DNA of 64,000 nt from Saprolegnia diclina VS20 (taxonomy: Eukaryota; Oomycota; Saprolegniomycetes; Saprolegniales; Saprolegniaceae): contig NW_008246085.1 of assembly GCF_000281045.1 (NCBI RefSeq), positions 37,888 to 101,887 on the forward strand, written 5' to 3'. Of this stretch, positions 44,344 through 54,517 are shown piece by piece. Every line of letters begins with the position of its first letter. Position 1 is the stretch's first letter. The notes beneath the pieces were generated by a model that saw only the letters and a list, made by a program, of their open reading frames with translations, ran no database searches and was not told where the DNA came from. The translations under genes and the position numbers were made by a program.

Positions 44344-45597
44344 TTACAAAGCGACCAGAGCGTTTGACTCGGCGGCAGCTTGAAGCTTTGCAATGTACTC
44401 GCGGATCGTTTGGCCAGTTCCGATCGAGTTGCGCGAGTAGGCCTCCATGATGTACTTGGAGATCGGGACGGCCTCTTCCATCGTCTTGTACTCGGAGAGC
44501 GCGGGCTTGAGCTTCTGAAAGTGCTTGACGATCGTGGTCCCCGGGGACGTCGGCGACACCTCGACCGTTGTCCACGAGACTTCGTTTGTGACGGCGTGGC
44601 CGTCCTTCACGGGAAAGCACTCGTCTTCATGGATGCCCCGCGCCACAAAGACAGCGCGGCCGGGCACCTCCGTGTACTTTTTGATGAGGATGCGGCGCTC
44701 AATGACGCCAAGACCGTATGGACGCACGGCGGCCACGTACGCGACGTTGTCCTCCATGGCGGTGAGCGGCGCGTACGTACCGTGGACGCCGACGAGCTCG
44801 ACGACCCCGCGGAAGACGTCCCAGACACCGGCAGCAACGAGGTCGCATGGCGCGTCAAAATGCGCGCAGAGCGTCGTTTCGATCTCGAGCATGCCGTGCT
44901 CGAAGCGAGGCACGTGCCGGCGCTTGGGCGGCATGTCGACGTCGTCGAGGAGCCCGGCTTCGATGAACGCCGAGTCGACCTTTTCAAACTCGCGGTCTAG
45001 AATCGCGTGGATCGCCACCGACCGGATCGACGGGTCGGCCACCAGCTTCATCTGCTTCCACAGATCTTGTTGCTCGGTCGAGAGGTGGGCCAGCCGCGGC
45101 TTCTTGCGCACAATGTTGACGAGGCATTCGGCAAACTGCACTTGCTCCTCAATGGCCTCTTTGAGCTGCTTGTTCTCGAGCACCGACTCTTGCCCGCGCT
45201 TGCGCTCTTCTTTCGCGAGCTTTTCCCAGCGCGACGGCGGGTCCAGGAGCTCCCGCAGCTCGCGGCTCTGGTTCAGCGACACGAGCTGCGATTGGAGGTC
45301 GACGACCGCCTGCTTGAGATAGGCAAACTCGTTTTGGCGGCGCTTGCGGTGGCGCTGGACGGCCAGCTGCTGCTTGTTGACGGGCTTGGGCGGCGGCGGT
45401 GGCGTCTCGTCGGGCTCCGACTTGGTCGACGCGCTCGACGTGGGCGTCGAGCACATGGTCTCGAGGATCGCACGCTCCTCATGCGTAAAGTTGATGCTGC
45501 CCGTGGCCATGTTGAGGCTGTTGATGTAGTCGCCGTCCGGCGTCTCGAGGCTGCGGAGGAGCATCGCGCGGTACGTCGCGCTGTCCCCTTGGTTCAT
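44344..45597 (-). CDS. Array member a: bZIP-like/START-like protein
   Basis: First of ten intronless minus-strand paralogues. 417 aa, ATG at 45595-45597. A Ser/Thr/Pro-rich N-terminus includes an EERAILETM motif (about 40-48), also seen in f, h and i, and five consecutive prolines. The basic segment NKQQLAVQRHRKRRQ at about 74-88 is the only one in the array with an Asn eight residues before the R of RHRK, as in true bZIPs. Zipper heptads follow (about 92-112), then WEKLAKEERKRGQ and a second coil ending FAECLVNIVRKKPR (about 168). The C-terminal 230 residues are the START-like domain with RRILIKKYTE, VFVARGIHEDE and NEVSWTTVE. Such proteins are usually listed as hypothetical or, as I recall, 'M96 mating-specific family' in oomycete genomes. 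Function: putative ligand-responsive regulator. Confidence 0.8.
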   Translation of the reverse strand: MNQGDSATYRAMLLRSLETPDGDYINSLNMATGSINFTHEERAILETMCSTPTSSASTKSEPDETPPPPPKPVNKQQLAVQRHRKRRQNEFAYLKQAVVDLQSQLVSLNQSRELRELLDPPSRWEKLAKEERKRGQESVLENKQLKEAIEEQVQFAECLVNIVRKKPRLAHLSTEQQDLWKQMKLVADPSIRSVAIHAILDREFEKVDSAFIEAGLLDDVDMPPKRRHVPRFEHGMLEIETTLCAHFDAPCDLVAAGVWDVFRGVVELVGVHGTYAPLTAMEDNVAYVAAVRPYGLGVIERRILIKKYTEVPGRAVFVARGIHEDECFPVKDGHAVTNEVSWTTVEVSPTSPGTTIVKHFQKLKPALSEYKTMEEAVPISKYIMEAYSRNSIGTGQTIREYIAKLQAAAESNALVAL

Positions 45598-45986
45598 TTT
45601 GCCACCTTGGACTCTCTCTTCCGCAACCGAATGTGCTTTTGGGCAAACGGGCGAGATTGTCCTGATTTGAAATCGAAAAGTCCTACCGGATCACTTCAAC
45701 ATCCGAATCTCGACCAAACGCCAGTCCTCTCGCCTTGCTGCAAACGCCGGAAGGATCGATACCACCCGTGCACTCACAGGGTGTGTATCACCAGCTCCTA
45801 CCACCCGATGCCATGATTGCATGACGACGCACGTGTGGTCCTCGCGCGCCTGTCGTCCGCCGCCGCCGCATGCGCCACTCTTCCGCGTGATGTTGAAGTC
45901 GACGGCAAGTGCGTTATCGCGCTGCCACGTGGATGTGAAGGGACGACCATACATTTTGACATTGATGACGATAGAACATAAATTAG
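45598..45986. other. Array spacer a/b
   Basis: 389 bp. Serves as 5' flank of member a and end of b; no repeat shared with other spacers was noticed by eye. Confidence 0.4.
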
Positions 45987-47081
45987 CTACAGGAGCGTGC
46001 GGATCTCGTCGAGAATCGCGACTTCAAACCCGACTGTGTTTTTCGAGAAAGCCTCCATGAGGTACTCGGCGTCGAGCGCGGCGCCGTCGTGCTTGGTCGG
46101 ACTCGACTTTTGGAAAAACTTGACCATGCTCGCTGTCAACGAGAGCGGCTCGACCGTGAGCCACGACACTTCGTTCGAGTGGGCGCAGTTTGAGTCCATC
46201 GGATACAAGGCGTCGGCGTGAATGCTCCGACAGATGACGGCAAAGCGGGCCGGCGCGGCGTGGTAGCGCTTGACGACGACGCGGCGCTGGGTCTCGAGCG
46301 CAGCGTGTCGGCGAACACCGGCCACATACGTCGTGTCAACGTCGACTTCATGCAAGAGGCGATACGACCCGTTGAGCTGCGGGATGGGCACAGAGCCCCG
46401 GAGCACACGCCACACGGCCTCGCATGCGACGCCAAACGCAGCTGGGAACGGCACGCAGACGATGGTCTGGATCTCCAGTGTATGATGTAGCGTGATCTTG
46501 GGTACGTACTCGTGGCGGTGCAGTGGCGACTCGATCAAGCCGGCTTCGATGAACGCGCTATCGAGGTCGGCAAACACGCGGTCGACGATCGCCGGGATCG
46601 CAATGCGCCGGAGCGCCGGGTCGGCCACGAGCACGAGCTGGCGCCATTGGTCGTCTTCGTTGTCAGCGATGAGCGCCATCTTTGGTCGCTTGCGCACAAG
46701 GTTGACGAGGCACTCGGCGAACTGCACCTGCTCCTCGAGCATCTCTTTGAGCCGGCGGTTCTCACGCTGCGAGTCGTGCTGGCGCTTGCGCTCGCCTTTT
46801 GCCAGTCGCTCCCAGCGACTCGCGCTGCGCGTCGGGCTCTTCTCCGTTGTGAGCCGAGCAAGCTCGGTGTGCAACGTGTGCACCGTTGCCTTCAAGTACG
46901 CGAGCTCGTCCTGCTGCTTCTTGCGGTGCTTGAGCGTGGCGATCTGCTGCTTGGTGCGGGGCGGCGCCTCGCGCGCCAAGTCGTCGCAGATGCCAGCGAC
47001 GAGCTCCGTCATTGTCGCCGGGTCTGGCAGTAAGATCTCTGCTGCGCCAGGGTCCGAATGCGCGTAAGTACTTGGGCGCAT
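45987..47081 (-). CDS. Array member b: bZIP-like/START-like protein
   Basis: 364 aa, single exon, ATG at 47079-47081. Short N-terminus (about 45 residues), basic core LKHRKKQQDELAYLK followed by a zipper with L/V heptads, then RWERLAKGERKRQHDSQRENRRLKEMLEEQ as second coil and FAECLVNLVRKRPK. The C-terminal domain carries SAFIEAGLIES, VWRVLRGSVPIPQLNGSY, RRVVVKRYHAAP and NEVSWLTVE. The bZIP Asn position is Thr. The usual KYMEsPsR/EanR segment is altered to HAAPARFA. Ends one codon past IRTLL. Confidence 0.8.
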   Translation of the reverse strand: MRPSTYAHSDPGAAEILLPDPATMTELVAGICDDLAREAPPRTKQQIATLKHRKKQQDELAYLKATVHTLHTELARLTTEKSPTRSASRWERLAKGERKRQHDSQRENRRLKEMLEEQVQFAECLVNLVRKRPKMALIADNEDDQWRQLVLVADPALRRIAIPAIVDRVFADLDSAFIEAGLIESPLHRHEYVPKITLHHTLEIQTIVCVPFPAAFGVACEAVWRVLRGSVPIPQLNGSYRLLHEVDVDTTYVAGVRRHAALETQRRVVVKRYHAAPARFAVICRSIHADALYPMDSNCAHSNEVSWLTVEPLSLTASMVKFFQKSSPTKHDGAALDAEYLMEAFSKNTVGFEVAILDEIRTLL

Positions 47082-47493
47082 CGATCAACGTCGATCAACG
47101 CCGAACGCTGCAAATCGCTGAAAAAGCCAGCGTGTCAACGCATACGGCGTGTTATAACGCGCGGTCGCCCACCAGGCATCCAACGGACCAATCACATAGC
47201 AGTGTTATAACAGTATCGCGTACTGGATTCGTGACGCGATCGACAGGCTTGACACGCGCAGACATACTCATACGTGGCAGCCTCCTGGACTCTCGACGAT
47301 ACTTGCCTGAGACGCTCCACGTTGTTGCCGGCGTGTTCCGAAGGCGATTGCGCTAGCAGGTGGTCCCTCGCAATCGCCGGGGCGGTCTGACACGTCACGA
47401 TGACCAAATGACCCAGTTCCGAGCTCTGCAGACTTGACTTGGAGGCGGTATCACAGACTCATGAGTCATTCTTGTACATACTACTAGTACGGG
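47082..47493. other. Array spacer b/c
   Basis: 412 bp, nothing recognised. Confidence 0.4.
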
Positions 47494-48615
47494 TCAGTGC
47501 GACTCTTCAGACGAGCTACCGCCGCTCGTGTCGCCATCGACGAGGCTCTCCATGGTCGCAATGAAACCGTCGCAGTAGCTCCCATATAGCTCCATGAGGT
47601 ACTTGCTCTCCGGTTCTTGGATCTCGGCGGGTCGAAAGTCTTTGAACGCTGGCTTGGACTTTTGAAAGTACTTGGCAACGACAGTCGCCGTCCCAGTGGG
47701 CTCGAGCACGAGCCAAGAAACTTCTTCCGAGATGTCAAGACCCGGCTCGGTCGGGTGCAGCGCGTCGCTCGTGACGTTGCGCGCTACGATGACGCAGCGA
47801 CCGGAAGGTTCCATGTACCGGCGCATGACGACGCGCCGAAGCATGGTTCCCACTGTGTAGTGGCACACGCTGTGCACATACGCGGTGCTCTCGTCGAGCT
47901 CTTCGAGCAGCGTGTAGACACCACCGACGCTCCGAACGGGATAGGCGCCGCGAATGACGTCCCAGACACAACGGAAGGCAGTCTCGACCGCCGTGTGCAT
48001 CGTCCACTGCAGAATTGTGTGCACTTCGACAGCGCCGTGTACGACATGCGCGAGGTACTGGCGGTGGTCGTGCGTCGAGTCGACGAGCCGCGCTTCAATG
48101 TACGCGCCGTCGATATTTGCATACTCATCGTCCAACAGCGCATGGGCCGTCGTGACGCGGTGGCTATGGCGCACGCCAAGACTTGCGGTTTTCCACGGCT
48201 TTTCGCATGCGGCGCCAAAGAGCGAGAGTCGCGGCCGCTTGCGCACGATCGCTGCGAGCGACTCGGCAAACTTGACCTGGTCTTGCAGGGTGGCTTGTAG
48301 CCTGTCGTTCTCACGCACGGCTTGGAGGCGGCGCTTGCGCTCCCGCTTTGCAAGCTGCTCCCAGAGCGACGGCGGCTGGATCATGGCCGTGAGCTCGGCC
48401 GACTCTTTCAGGACCCGGACTTGCTCTTGAAGCTCGGCGACCTTGGCCTGCAGGTACAGCAGTTCGTTCTTCTGCTTGAGCTGGTGGCGCTGGAACGAGC
48501 TGAGCTTCTTTGGCGACGCGGTCGTAGGCAGCTCGACGCCGCCGAGCCAGGCTTCGACAGCTTTGTGGGCGTCGTCGCCCATTGCTCTGTGGGCGTTTTT
48601 AGCTGTCTCCGTCAT
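47494..48615 (-). CDS. Array member c: bZIP-like/START-like protein
   Basis: 373 aa, single exon; start at ATG 48613-48615. The basic region is the weakest of the family (FQRHQLKQKNELLYL), with Gln in place of the second Arg of RHRK, which argues against tight DNA contact. PPSLWEQLAKRERKRRLQAVREN and FAESLAAIVRKRPRLSLF are shared almost verbatim with member d, as are WDVIRGAYPVRS, YTVGTMLRRVVMRRYME and the EEVSWLVLEP block, so c and d are recent sister copies. The C-terminus ends in a run of Ser/Glu. ATTGG/CCAAT boxes lie at 48627, 48659 and about 48684, just upstream. Confidence 0.8.
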   Translation of the reverse strand: MTETAKNAHRAMGDDAHKAVEAWLGGVELPTTASPKKLSSFQRHQLKQKNELLYLQAKVAELQEQVRVLKESAELTAMIQPPSLWEQLAKRERKRRLQAVRENDRLQATLQDQVKFAESLAAIVRKRPRLSLFGAACEKPWKTASLGVRHSHRVTTAHALLDDEYANIDGAYIEARLVDSTHDHRQYLAHVVHGAVEVHTILQWTMHTAVETAFRCVWDVIRGAYPVRSVGGVYTLLEELDESTAYVHSVCHYTVGTMLRRVVMRRYMEPSGRCVIVARNVTSDALHPTEPGLDISEEVSWLVLEPTGTATVVAKYFQKSKPAFKDFRPAEIQEPESKYLMELYGSYCDGFIATMESLVDGDTSGGSSSEESH

Positions 48616-49027
48616 CAACACATTTCATTGGCCAAAACCAAGCGCAACATCGCCATCGCATTGGCCCATTGCGACCTGAGCGGCCAATCACAGCAAAGCA
48701 ACACCTTCCAGTGTTGAGGCCGCCTAACATCGACTGGGGGAAGACCACAAAGCTGTCGGGCGCTGCCCGTCGTAGCACGCGCAGCCATTCGCTATTCTCC
48801 GAGCGCATCGACACCGAATACTTGAGAGTCTTGCAGGATAAATACACTGTAATCGCTATCGATGCAGTGGATCCCGATCCTAGCAATTAATGATCTGCAC
48901 GTATCATGTGGTCGCTATCGAGGCGCTGGATAACCCACAAGAAAAATCCAGTGGCTACTCGGTGCTACTATACGTGTATAACGACGTGATAAGATGTTCG
49001 GTGTCGTTCCCGCTATGACGTGGCAGC
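48616..49027. promoter_or_regulatory. Array spacer c/d with CCAAT boxes
   Basis: 412 bp. Contains ATTGG at 48627-48631 and 48659-48663 and a CCAAT about 48684, within 75 bp of the member c start. The rest is featureless. Confidence 0.4.
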
Positions 49028-50173
49028 CTACGCGTCGATTACCGAGTCGTCGGACGAGCTGCCGTCGGTCTGAAGAAGCATGAGCACGGCCCGTTCGAAC
49101 TGGTACGAGTGATCGGCGTAGAGATCCAGGAGGTACTGGCTCTCGATCGTCGCCGCGTCGAGAGGCTTGTCAAAGCAGGGTGTCGATTTCTGAAAGTACT
49201 TGACGACCGTCTCGTTTGGTGCCGTCGCCTCAAACGTCATCCACGAGGCCTCGTCCGAGATGCGCGCATCGACAGGGTACAACGCGTCCTGTGTGACGTT
49301 CCGGCCTACGAGGACTACTTGGGACGGCGACTCGACGTACCGCCGCATGACGACACGTCGGAGCATCGTGCCCACGGCATAGCGCCGCTCGCTATGCACG
49401 TACGACGTGTGCTCGTCGATCTCTTCCTTGAGCTCGTACGTGCCATCGAGCGACCGGACGGGGTAGGCGCCGCGAAGAATGTCCCAGGCGACGCGCACGA
49501 CGGCCTCGAGCGGTCTCATCAGCCGGATGTGCAGAATCGTGTGCACTTGGACGACGCCGTGGAGCAGGACGGCTCGGTGGGCGCGCACGGGGCCTGTCGG
49601 GTCGATGAGGTGCGCCTCGACAAAGGCACTCTCAAGCACCGCGCGGGCCGCGTCCGAAATTTCGTGGCACGTGCGCTGGCGCGAGGGCAAGTCGGCGCAG
49701 AGGGCAATGGCTTCCTGGAGCGCCGTCTCGGTGTCTGCAAAGAGCGCAATGCGCGGCCGCTTGCGTACGATCGCAGCGAGCGACTTGGCAAACTTGACTT
49801 GCTCCTCCAACGACGCTTTGAGCCGCTCGTTTTCGCGCACGGCAGCGAGCCGGCGCTTGCGCTCGCGCTTGGCCAGCTGCTCCCATAGTGACGGCGGGTC
49901 CATGATCGCGCAGAGCTCATTTGTCTCATGGAGGACGCGCACGTGCTCCTCGAGCGCGGCGACCTTGTCTTGGAGGAACTCGAGCTCGGTTCGCCGCTTG
50001 TCTTTGTGGCGGTAGTACGCCGACCGCTGCTTTCCCTTGCGCACCTGCGCGTCATCTTCGTCATCGTCATCGTCATCCGAGTTGGTCGATGTGCTTGGCG
50101 CGGCGCGGCGTGGGCGGCCTCGCCTCTCGTCAGGAGGCGTTGCGTCACCCGCCGCACCACAATTCGCCATCAT
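49028..50173 (-). CDS. Array member d: bZIP-like/START-like protein
   Basis: 381 aa, single exon starting MMANCG at 50173. N-terminus has RRGRPRRAAP, similar to an AT-hook core, followed by a run of Asp and Glu; then SAYYRHKDKRRTELEFLQDKV as basic region and zipper. The second coil (PPSLWEQLAKRERKRRLAAVREN) and FAKSLAAIVRKRPRIALF follow member c. The START-like domain has WDILRGAYPVRS, TSYVHSERRYAVGTMLRR and DEASWMTFEA. It ends in Ser/Asp. The AT-hook-like RGRP is unique within the array and could add DNA binding. Inverted CCAAT boxes lie at about 50199 and 50231. Confidence 0.8.
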   Translation of the reverse strand: MMANCGAAGDATPPDERRGRPRRAAPSTSTNSDDDDDDEDDAQVRKGKQRSAYYRHKDKRRTELEFLQDKVAALEEHVRVLHETNELCAIMDPPSLWEQLAKRERKRRLAAVRENERLKASLEEQVKFAKSLAAIVRKRPRIALFADTETALQEAIALCADLPSRQRTCHEISDAARAVLESAFVEAHLIDPTGPVRAHRAVLLHGVVQVHTILHIRLMRPLEAVVRVAWDILRGAYPVRSLDGTYELKEEIDEHTSYVHSERRYAVGTMLRRVVMRRYVESPSQVVLVGRNVTQDALYPVDARISDEASWMTFEATAPNETVVKYFQKSTPCFDKPLDAATIESQYLLDLYADHSYQFERAVLMLLQTDGSSSDDSVIDA

Positions 50174-50433
50174 GAACCGTTTGCAGCAATGGACCTGGAT
50201 TGGTCAAAAAGCTGCTAAGGACGCGCCGGATTGGCCGATCAGATGGCCTGACTAGCGTCGACAATACTTCCAATTTGTCGACCCAAAATGCACGACAATC
50301 TCACCCCGAATGTCCAAGCAACATCGAATATCTTTTGGTCTAGTTTAATATGTGAATATATCTGATAGGAAGCGCGGTTCGTGGCGCGCATCGAAGCGTT
50401 TAGGGCTCGTTGAACCACCTTGCAGTGGCGCGG

Positions 50434-50459
50434 CAAGGGTCAATAATTATTGACCCTTG
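50434..50459. repeat. 26-bp perfect palindrome
   Basis: Half-site CAAGGGTCAATAA followed directly by its reverse complement, no spacer. GTTGAAC and GTTCAAC also flank it imperfectly. Could be a dimeric factor site, a cruciform, or the end of a small inverted-repeat element. No target-site duplication was visible. Confidence 0.75.
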
Positions 50460-51333
50460 GGTGCGGTTTCGTTCAACCAAGTCCCCAAATCTTATGTATT
50501 TCATTCGCGTGGACGCCGCGGTGTTGGACGAGGGCTACCCAGCCATATGAATAGTGCTGCTTGAAGTAATACCCGTACTTGGCGCAAAGCTTAGAGCTGA
50601 GAGTCCCCATTTTAGGCCACAACAAGTTGCCCGATCGTCCTATATCTGTTGTTCTGCACTCCGGCCTCGACGACCGGCTGGCTTGAGCTCGTTCAAGACA
50701 GATCAAAATCGAAAGGTGGACTCAAGGGCAAAGCGAAAAATCAGTATACATTAGTGAGCTCGTCACGGGTCCAGAAGACCTCGCGAGGCTCACGATCGAA
50801 TACCTACTGGCTGTAGTCAGCACTATGCTAGTATAAACTATACCTTGGCCGGCAGGTTGAAGCAGATAGCGCGCGAACAATTTGACGACACGATTGACGG
50901 CACAATTGCCAACGCGCTGGTGTGCAACCGGAGTGGGAGTTGCGTCCGGTTCATCAGTCTCGACAAGAGTCGACGCGCTATAGACCATGACGCTGGGAAG
51001 GACCTCTCACAGCGCCTCGTCCGGGGCTCAAGCGACGATACTCGAGCACAACCTGGAGCGGGTACAGGAGACGCTTGCTAGTCTCTGCGCAGTGTTGCAA
51101 ACACAGCACCTCGACCCATCTTGATACTTGATACTTGTAGCCTACAAAGCATCTCCACCAACAAGTTGTAGGTCTTGACGCAACGCGTCGCCTTCCGTGG
51201 ATGTTTCCATTACTTGAACACAGCAATAGCCTTCTAAATTACGACTAGTAGCGTCAAACTCGACCATTGCAGCATTGGACGAAGCGCATACGATATGCAG
51301 AGGAAGGTGACGTGACACAAAACACATTTTTAT

Positions 51334-51433
51334 NNNNNNNNNNNNNNNNNNNNNNNNNNNNNNNNNNNNNNNNNNNNNNNNNNNNNNNNNNNNNNNNNNN
51401 NNNNNNNNNNNNNNNNNNNNNNNNNNNNNNNNN
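51334..51433. other. Assembly gap (100 N)
   Basis: Exactly 100 undetermined bases, the usual placeholder for a gap of unknown length. Distances across it should not be trusted. Confidence 0.98.
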
Positions 51434-52598
51434 CTCTCGTTCAGTCGCCAGCAGCAGCGCGTGTGGGCATAGACAAGGCTGTGCACGTCATGCAAAGCCC
51501 AGCGTGACGTCGAAGGATACTACTCGGCATGTTTCGCATGGCGTGCTCGGGTTCATATTCTGGTTCTGAGCGACACCCAAGGTGCATTGTATCGGCAGCG
51601 CGGATTCATATTGCTGTTCATTGTTTCTGTGTACGAAGAGCACGAGACGCTAGTGGTAGTCTCGACCTGATATCAGGCTCTGCGGTCTCTCAGCTCGGCA
51701 ATTCATCGCTTGGTGTCGCCTGCAATTGCATTGACGTCTATCCCAAAAGGTCATTTTCATGATGACACAGCTCCATGGGTCATGACAGCTCTCAGTTGAG
51801 GCCCAAGCTTCGATTCGGACGGCGTCAGAGATTGGTCGCTTAGGAGCACTCGGGCAAGAAGGCAAAGTTCTCGAGCCTTGCCACCTCCAGCACCTCTAAG
51901 CGCGTTGATGCCTGGCGAGTGCGGCACGGGGTCGTCTTTTTTGTTGCTACGGCCGACAACGATCAACGCACGTAGCTTCTTGCCCACTTGTACACGTCAT
52001 GCTGCAGCACTAGTACTCACTGCCCCGATTGACCTCGCTGTTGTCAAAGCTACCAGAAGCTCGCCCGACGTGACGATGATATCTGCATGCACGATGGCTC
52101 AATGAGCGCTTCAAAGAGTCGCAACTTTGTCTCAACCTTGAGGCGGATGCTCACGACACCCTTTAGACTCATTGCATGAATGGCCTATTGAGATCGCGGT
52201 GGGTGTTAAACAGACTTGAATTGCCCGAGTTGCAGCAAGGCCTCTCCAGACAACTAACAGTCTTGATCCAGCAAATGTAAGCTCTGGAGGCGAGATGGAA
52301 CTTCCCAGCAACCGCGTCGTGTGTCGGGTCCCTCGTACGTCGTTTTCGTTTTCCCTTCAACCTTTAGTGCCTGACACAGTCTCCTTCTCTGCTAAACATG
52401 TCTCTTGTTGACGACAGAGCTTCTCGTGGGCTTCGTTGTACTGACGACCTCATACAGCACCAACCGCTGCGGTGTTGAGTAGCTCGGCTGAATTCATCTC
52501 ATCGCGTCAAGTTCAAGTTCCACCGGCGTCCTCTCACTTGCTGACAATGACGACATCAATCAATACAAGACAGTTCACTACACAAAACACTTGCGCCA

Positions 52599-53711
52599 TC
52601 AGCCGTACGCAGCACGCGCTTCGGGCTTTGTCTTTGCAAACGCCGCTCGCTGGTGCGCGCCAAACTGCTTGTCGGCTTCGAGGAGGAACATCCGCAGCTC
52701 GTTCTGCGACGCACCGTGCAGATCCTGCATGTACGTTCGAATCTCGTCGGGCGAGCAGTCGTGTCCGGACGTAAATGGCTGGAGCTTGGTGAAGACCTTG
52801 AAGAGGAAGCCCGACTCGCACGGCTCGAGGAGCATCCAGCCGACTTCTCGCGCAATGTCCTTGCCGGCTTCAAATGGAAAGAGCTCGTCGTCTTCAACGC
52901 TCCGCCACACGAGGACAAACCGATTTGCCTCGTTGTAGCGCTTGACGATGACGTTGCGGACGCTTGTGCCCAGGGTGTAGTGGCGCTTGGTCGTAATGTA
53001 GGTGGTCGAGTCGTCGACCGTGGTGAGCACCTCACGGAACCCGGTCGGCGACGCAACGAGCACCGCTCCGCTCATAATGTCCCAGATGACGCGGGTCATG
53101 ATCTCAAAGTCCATGGGCGTGTCCAAGCGACGAGGGAGGCGGGCGCAAACGCGGGCTTGGATCTCGAGCGTTTGGTGGAACACGCGTGTCTCGAACGAGT
53201 GGGGCACGGCGCGCGCCTCAACGAGACCCGCCTCCAAGAAGGCGCTGCGCAAGTGTTGGCGCTCGCGGTCCGCCATGGCGTGGTAACCCGAGTAGCGCAG
53301 AAGCGGGTCCGCGCCAAGGCGGAGGTGCTTCCACGAGTCGTTCGGGTCCATCGCAACGGCGAGCGGGCGTGGCGTCTTCTCGATGAGCAGCGAGAGCGCC
53401 TGCGCGTGCTCGGTATACTCCTTCACAGCAACCTTGAGCCGACGGTTCTCGGTCATGCTCTCGCAAAGTCGCTTGCGCTCCGACTTGGCGAGGCGTGCCC
53501 ACTCGCTCGTTGCGGGGTGGGCTGCGTCTGCGAGCTCGCGGGCTGCGTGGAGCGCGCGCAGCTGGCCCCGGAGCTCGGTCACTTGGCGCTTGAGCGACGC
53601 CGCCTCGGCGTGCTGCCGGTCCATGTAGCGCTGGTACGGCGACCGCTTGGGCGGCGCGACTTGCGTCGAAGCGTCGTCGTCATACTCGGGCGTCGACAGG
53701 AGCGCGTCCAT
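52599..53711 (-). CDS. Array member e: bZIP-like/START-like protein
   Basis: 370 aa, single exon. Short N-terminus, then RSPYQRYMDRQHAEAASLKRQVTELRGQL: the basic segment is reduced to scattered Arg, but the zipper heptads are good. SEWARLAKSERKRLCESMTENRRLKVAVKE forms the second coil. The C-terminal domain has SAFLEAGLVE, IWDIMSGAVLV, STTYITTKRHYTLGTSVRN, VIVKRYNEANRFVLVWRSVEDDELFP and EVGWMLLEP. It continues with an Ala/Lys tail of about 25 residues. Member f has the same SxYQRYMDRQ signature and is its truncated sister. Confidence 0.8.
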   Translation of the reverse strand: MDALLSTPEYDDDASTQVAPPKRSPYQRYMDRQHAEAASLKRQVTELRGQLRALHAARELADAAHPATSEWARLAKSERKRLCESMTENRRLKVAVKEYTEHAQALSLLIEKTPRPLAVAMDPNDSWKHLRLGADPLLRYSGYHAMADRERQHLRSAFLEAGLVEARAVPHSFETRVFHQTLEIQARVCARLPRRLDTPMDFEIMTRVIWDIMSGAVLVASPTGFREVLTTVDDSTTYITTKRHYTLGTSVRNVIVKRYNEANRFVLVWRSVEDDELFPFEAGKDIAREVGWMLLEPCESGFLFKVFTKLQPFTSGHDCSPDEIRTYMQDLHGASQNELRMFLLEADKQFGAHQRAAFAKTKPEARAAYG

Positions 53712-54517
53712 TCGTGTACTATCAAAAGCGCGTTACGCAGAACAAAGAAATGACAAGGAAGGATTCGTGTTGCTTGCGATTGGCGCCAGTGAGAAAGCTA
53801 CTCAGTGACCGCCCACGAGCTGACACGTTGCAGGTGCCGCCTCTGACGACGACCTTGATATTACTTTGGGTGTTTTGCATGGGGCTGGGAAGCGCCGGTG
53901 TCATGATGGCGCCGCGATTTCTTCGAGCCGTTGGCAACCGCCAGCAGCAACTTTCGTGCTACGGTGGAGTGCACCTTTGGCTCGTCGCTCCACGATGTAC
54001 GCACCAGATGGTTGTGCAATGGTGCTGCTCCCTCTCGCTGCACCTCGGCGCTCGTCAACATACTTGGTATCAACGCGTGTACACCGAGATCCAACGCCAC
54101 ACCGACGGTAGAATGGCCTTGCTGAAGTGATGACTGTAGCATCCAACTGCTCAGCAAACCTGATGGCTTGTGCCGCTCGACCCCATCGGCGGTGTCTGCT
54201 CCGTCGCTGGGCGAACAGAAGTGGTGCCGACTTGGTGGAGACACGCAGTTGTATCATAGATGTAGCCCAAAAGGTCCATCGAAGTAGGCCTCGCGATCTT
54301 CTTTCGCGTCGCGGCGACCGCGCGAGTAGGCGCTTGTTCATGGAAGCCGAGTGATGTAGTCAGTTGTGGACGTTGCGTCTCGCATTGCTCGAACACGACG
54401 GGATCTTCGCAAGATTCTCCACAAAGTCCAAGGTTCCCGACTACAACAACCTCGGACCTCAAAATGCAAGCCGTGCATGCGACCACTCGTGCAGGACTTC
54501 AGTACAATACATTGTCG
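53712..54517. other. Spacer downstream of truncated member f
   Basis: 806 bp where the START-like half of member f would be expected. I could not find recognisable remnants of that domain in any minus-strand frame. Confidence 0.45.

Larger units (their letters stand above)
50174..52598. other. Gene-poor interval with scaffold gap
   Basis: 2.4 kb between array members d and e. It holds the 26-bp palindrome at 50434-50459 and the 100-N gap. Frames on both sides of the gap look non-coding; a 76-codon minus-strand frame at 51757-51987 has no recognisable domain. Position and gap suggest an unassembled repeat or a lost array member. Confidence 0.5.

Noticed and set aside
51757-51987. 76-codon minus-strand frame near the gap, considered as a transposon remnant
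   Set aside because: No transposase motif, terminal repeat or second copy seen.
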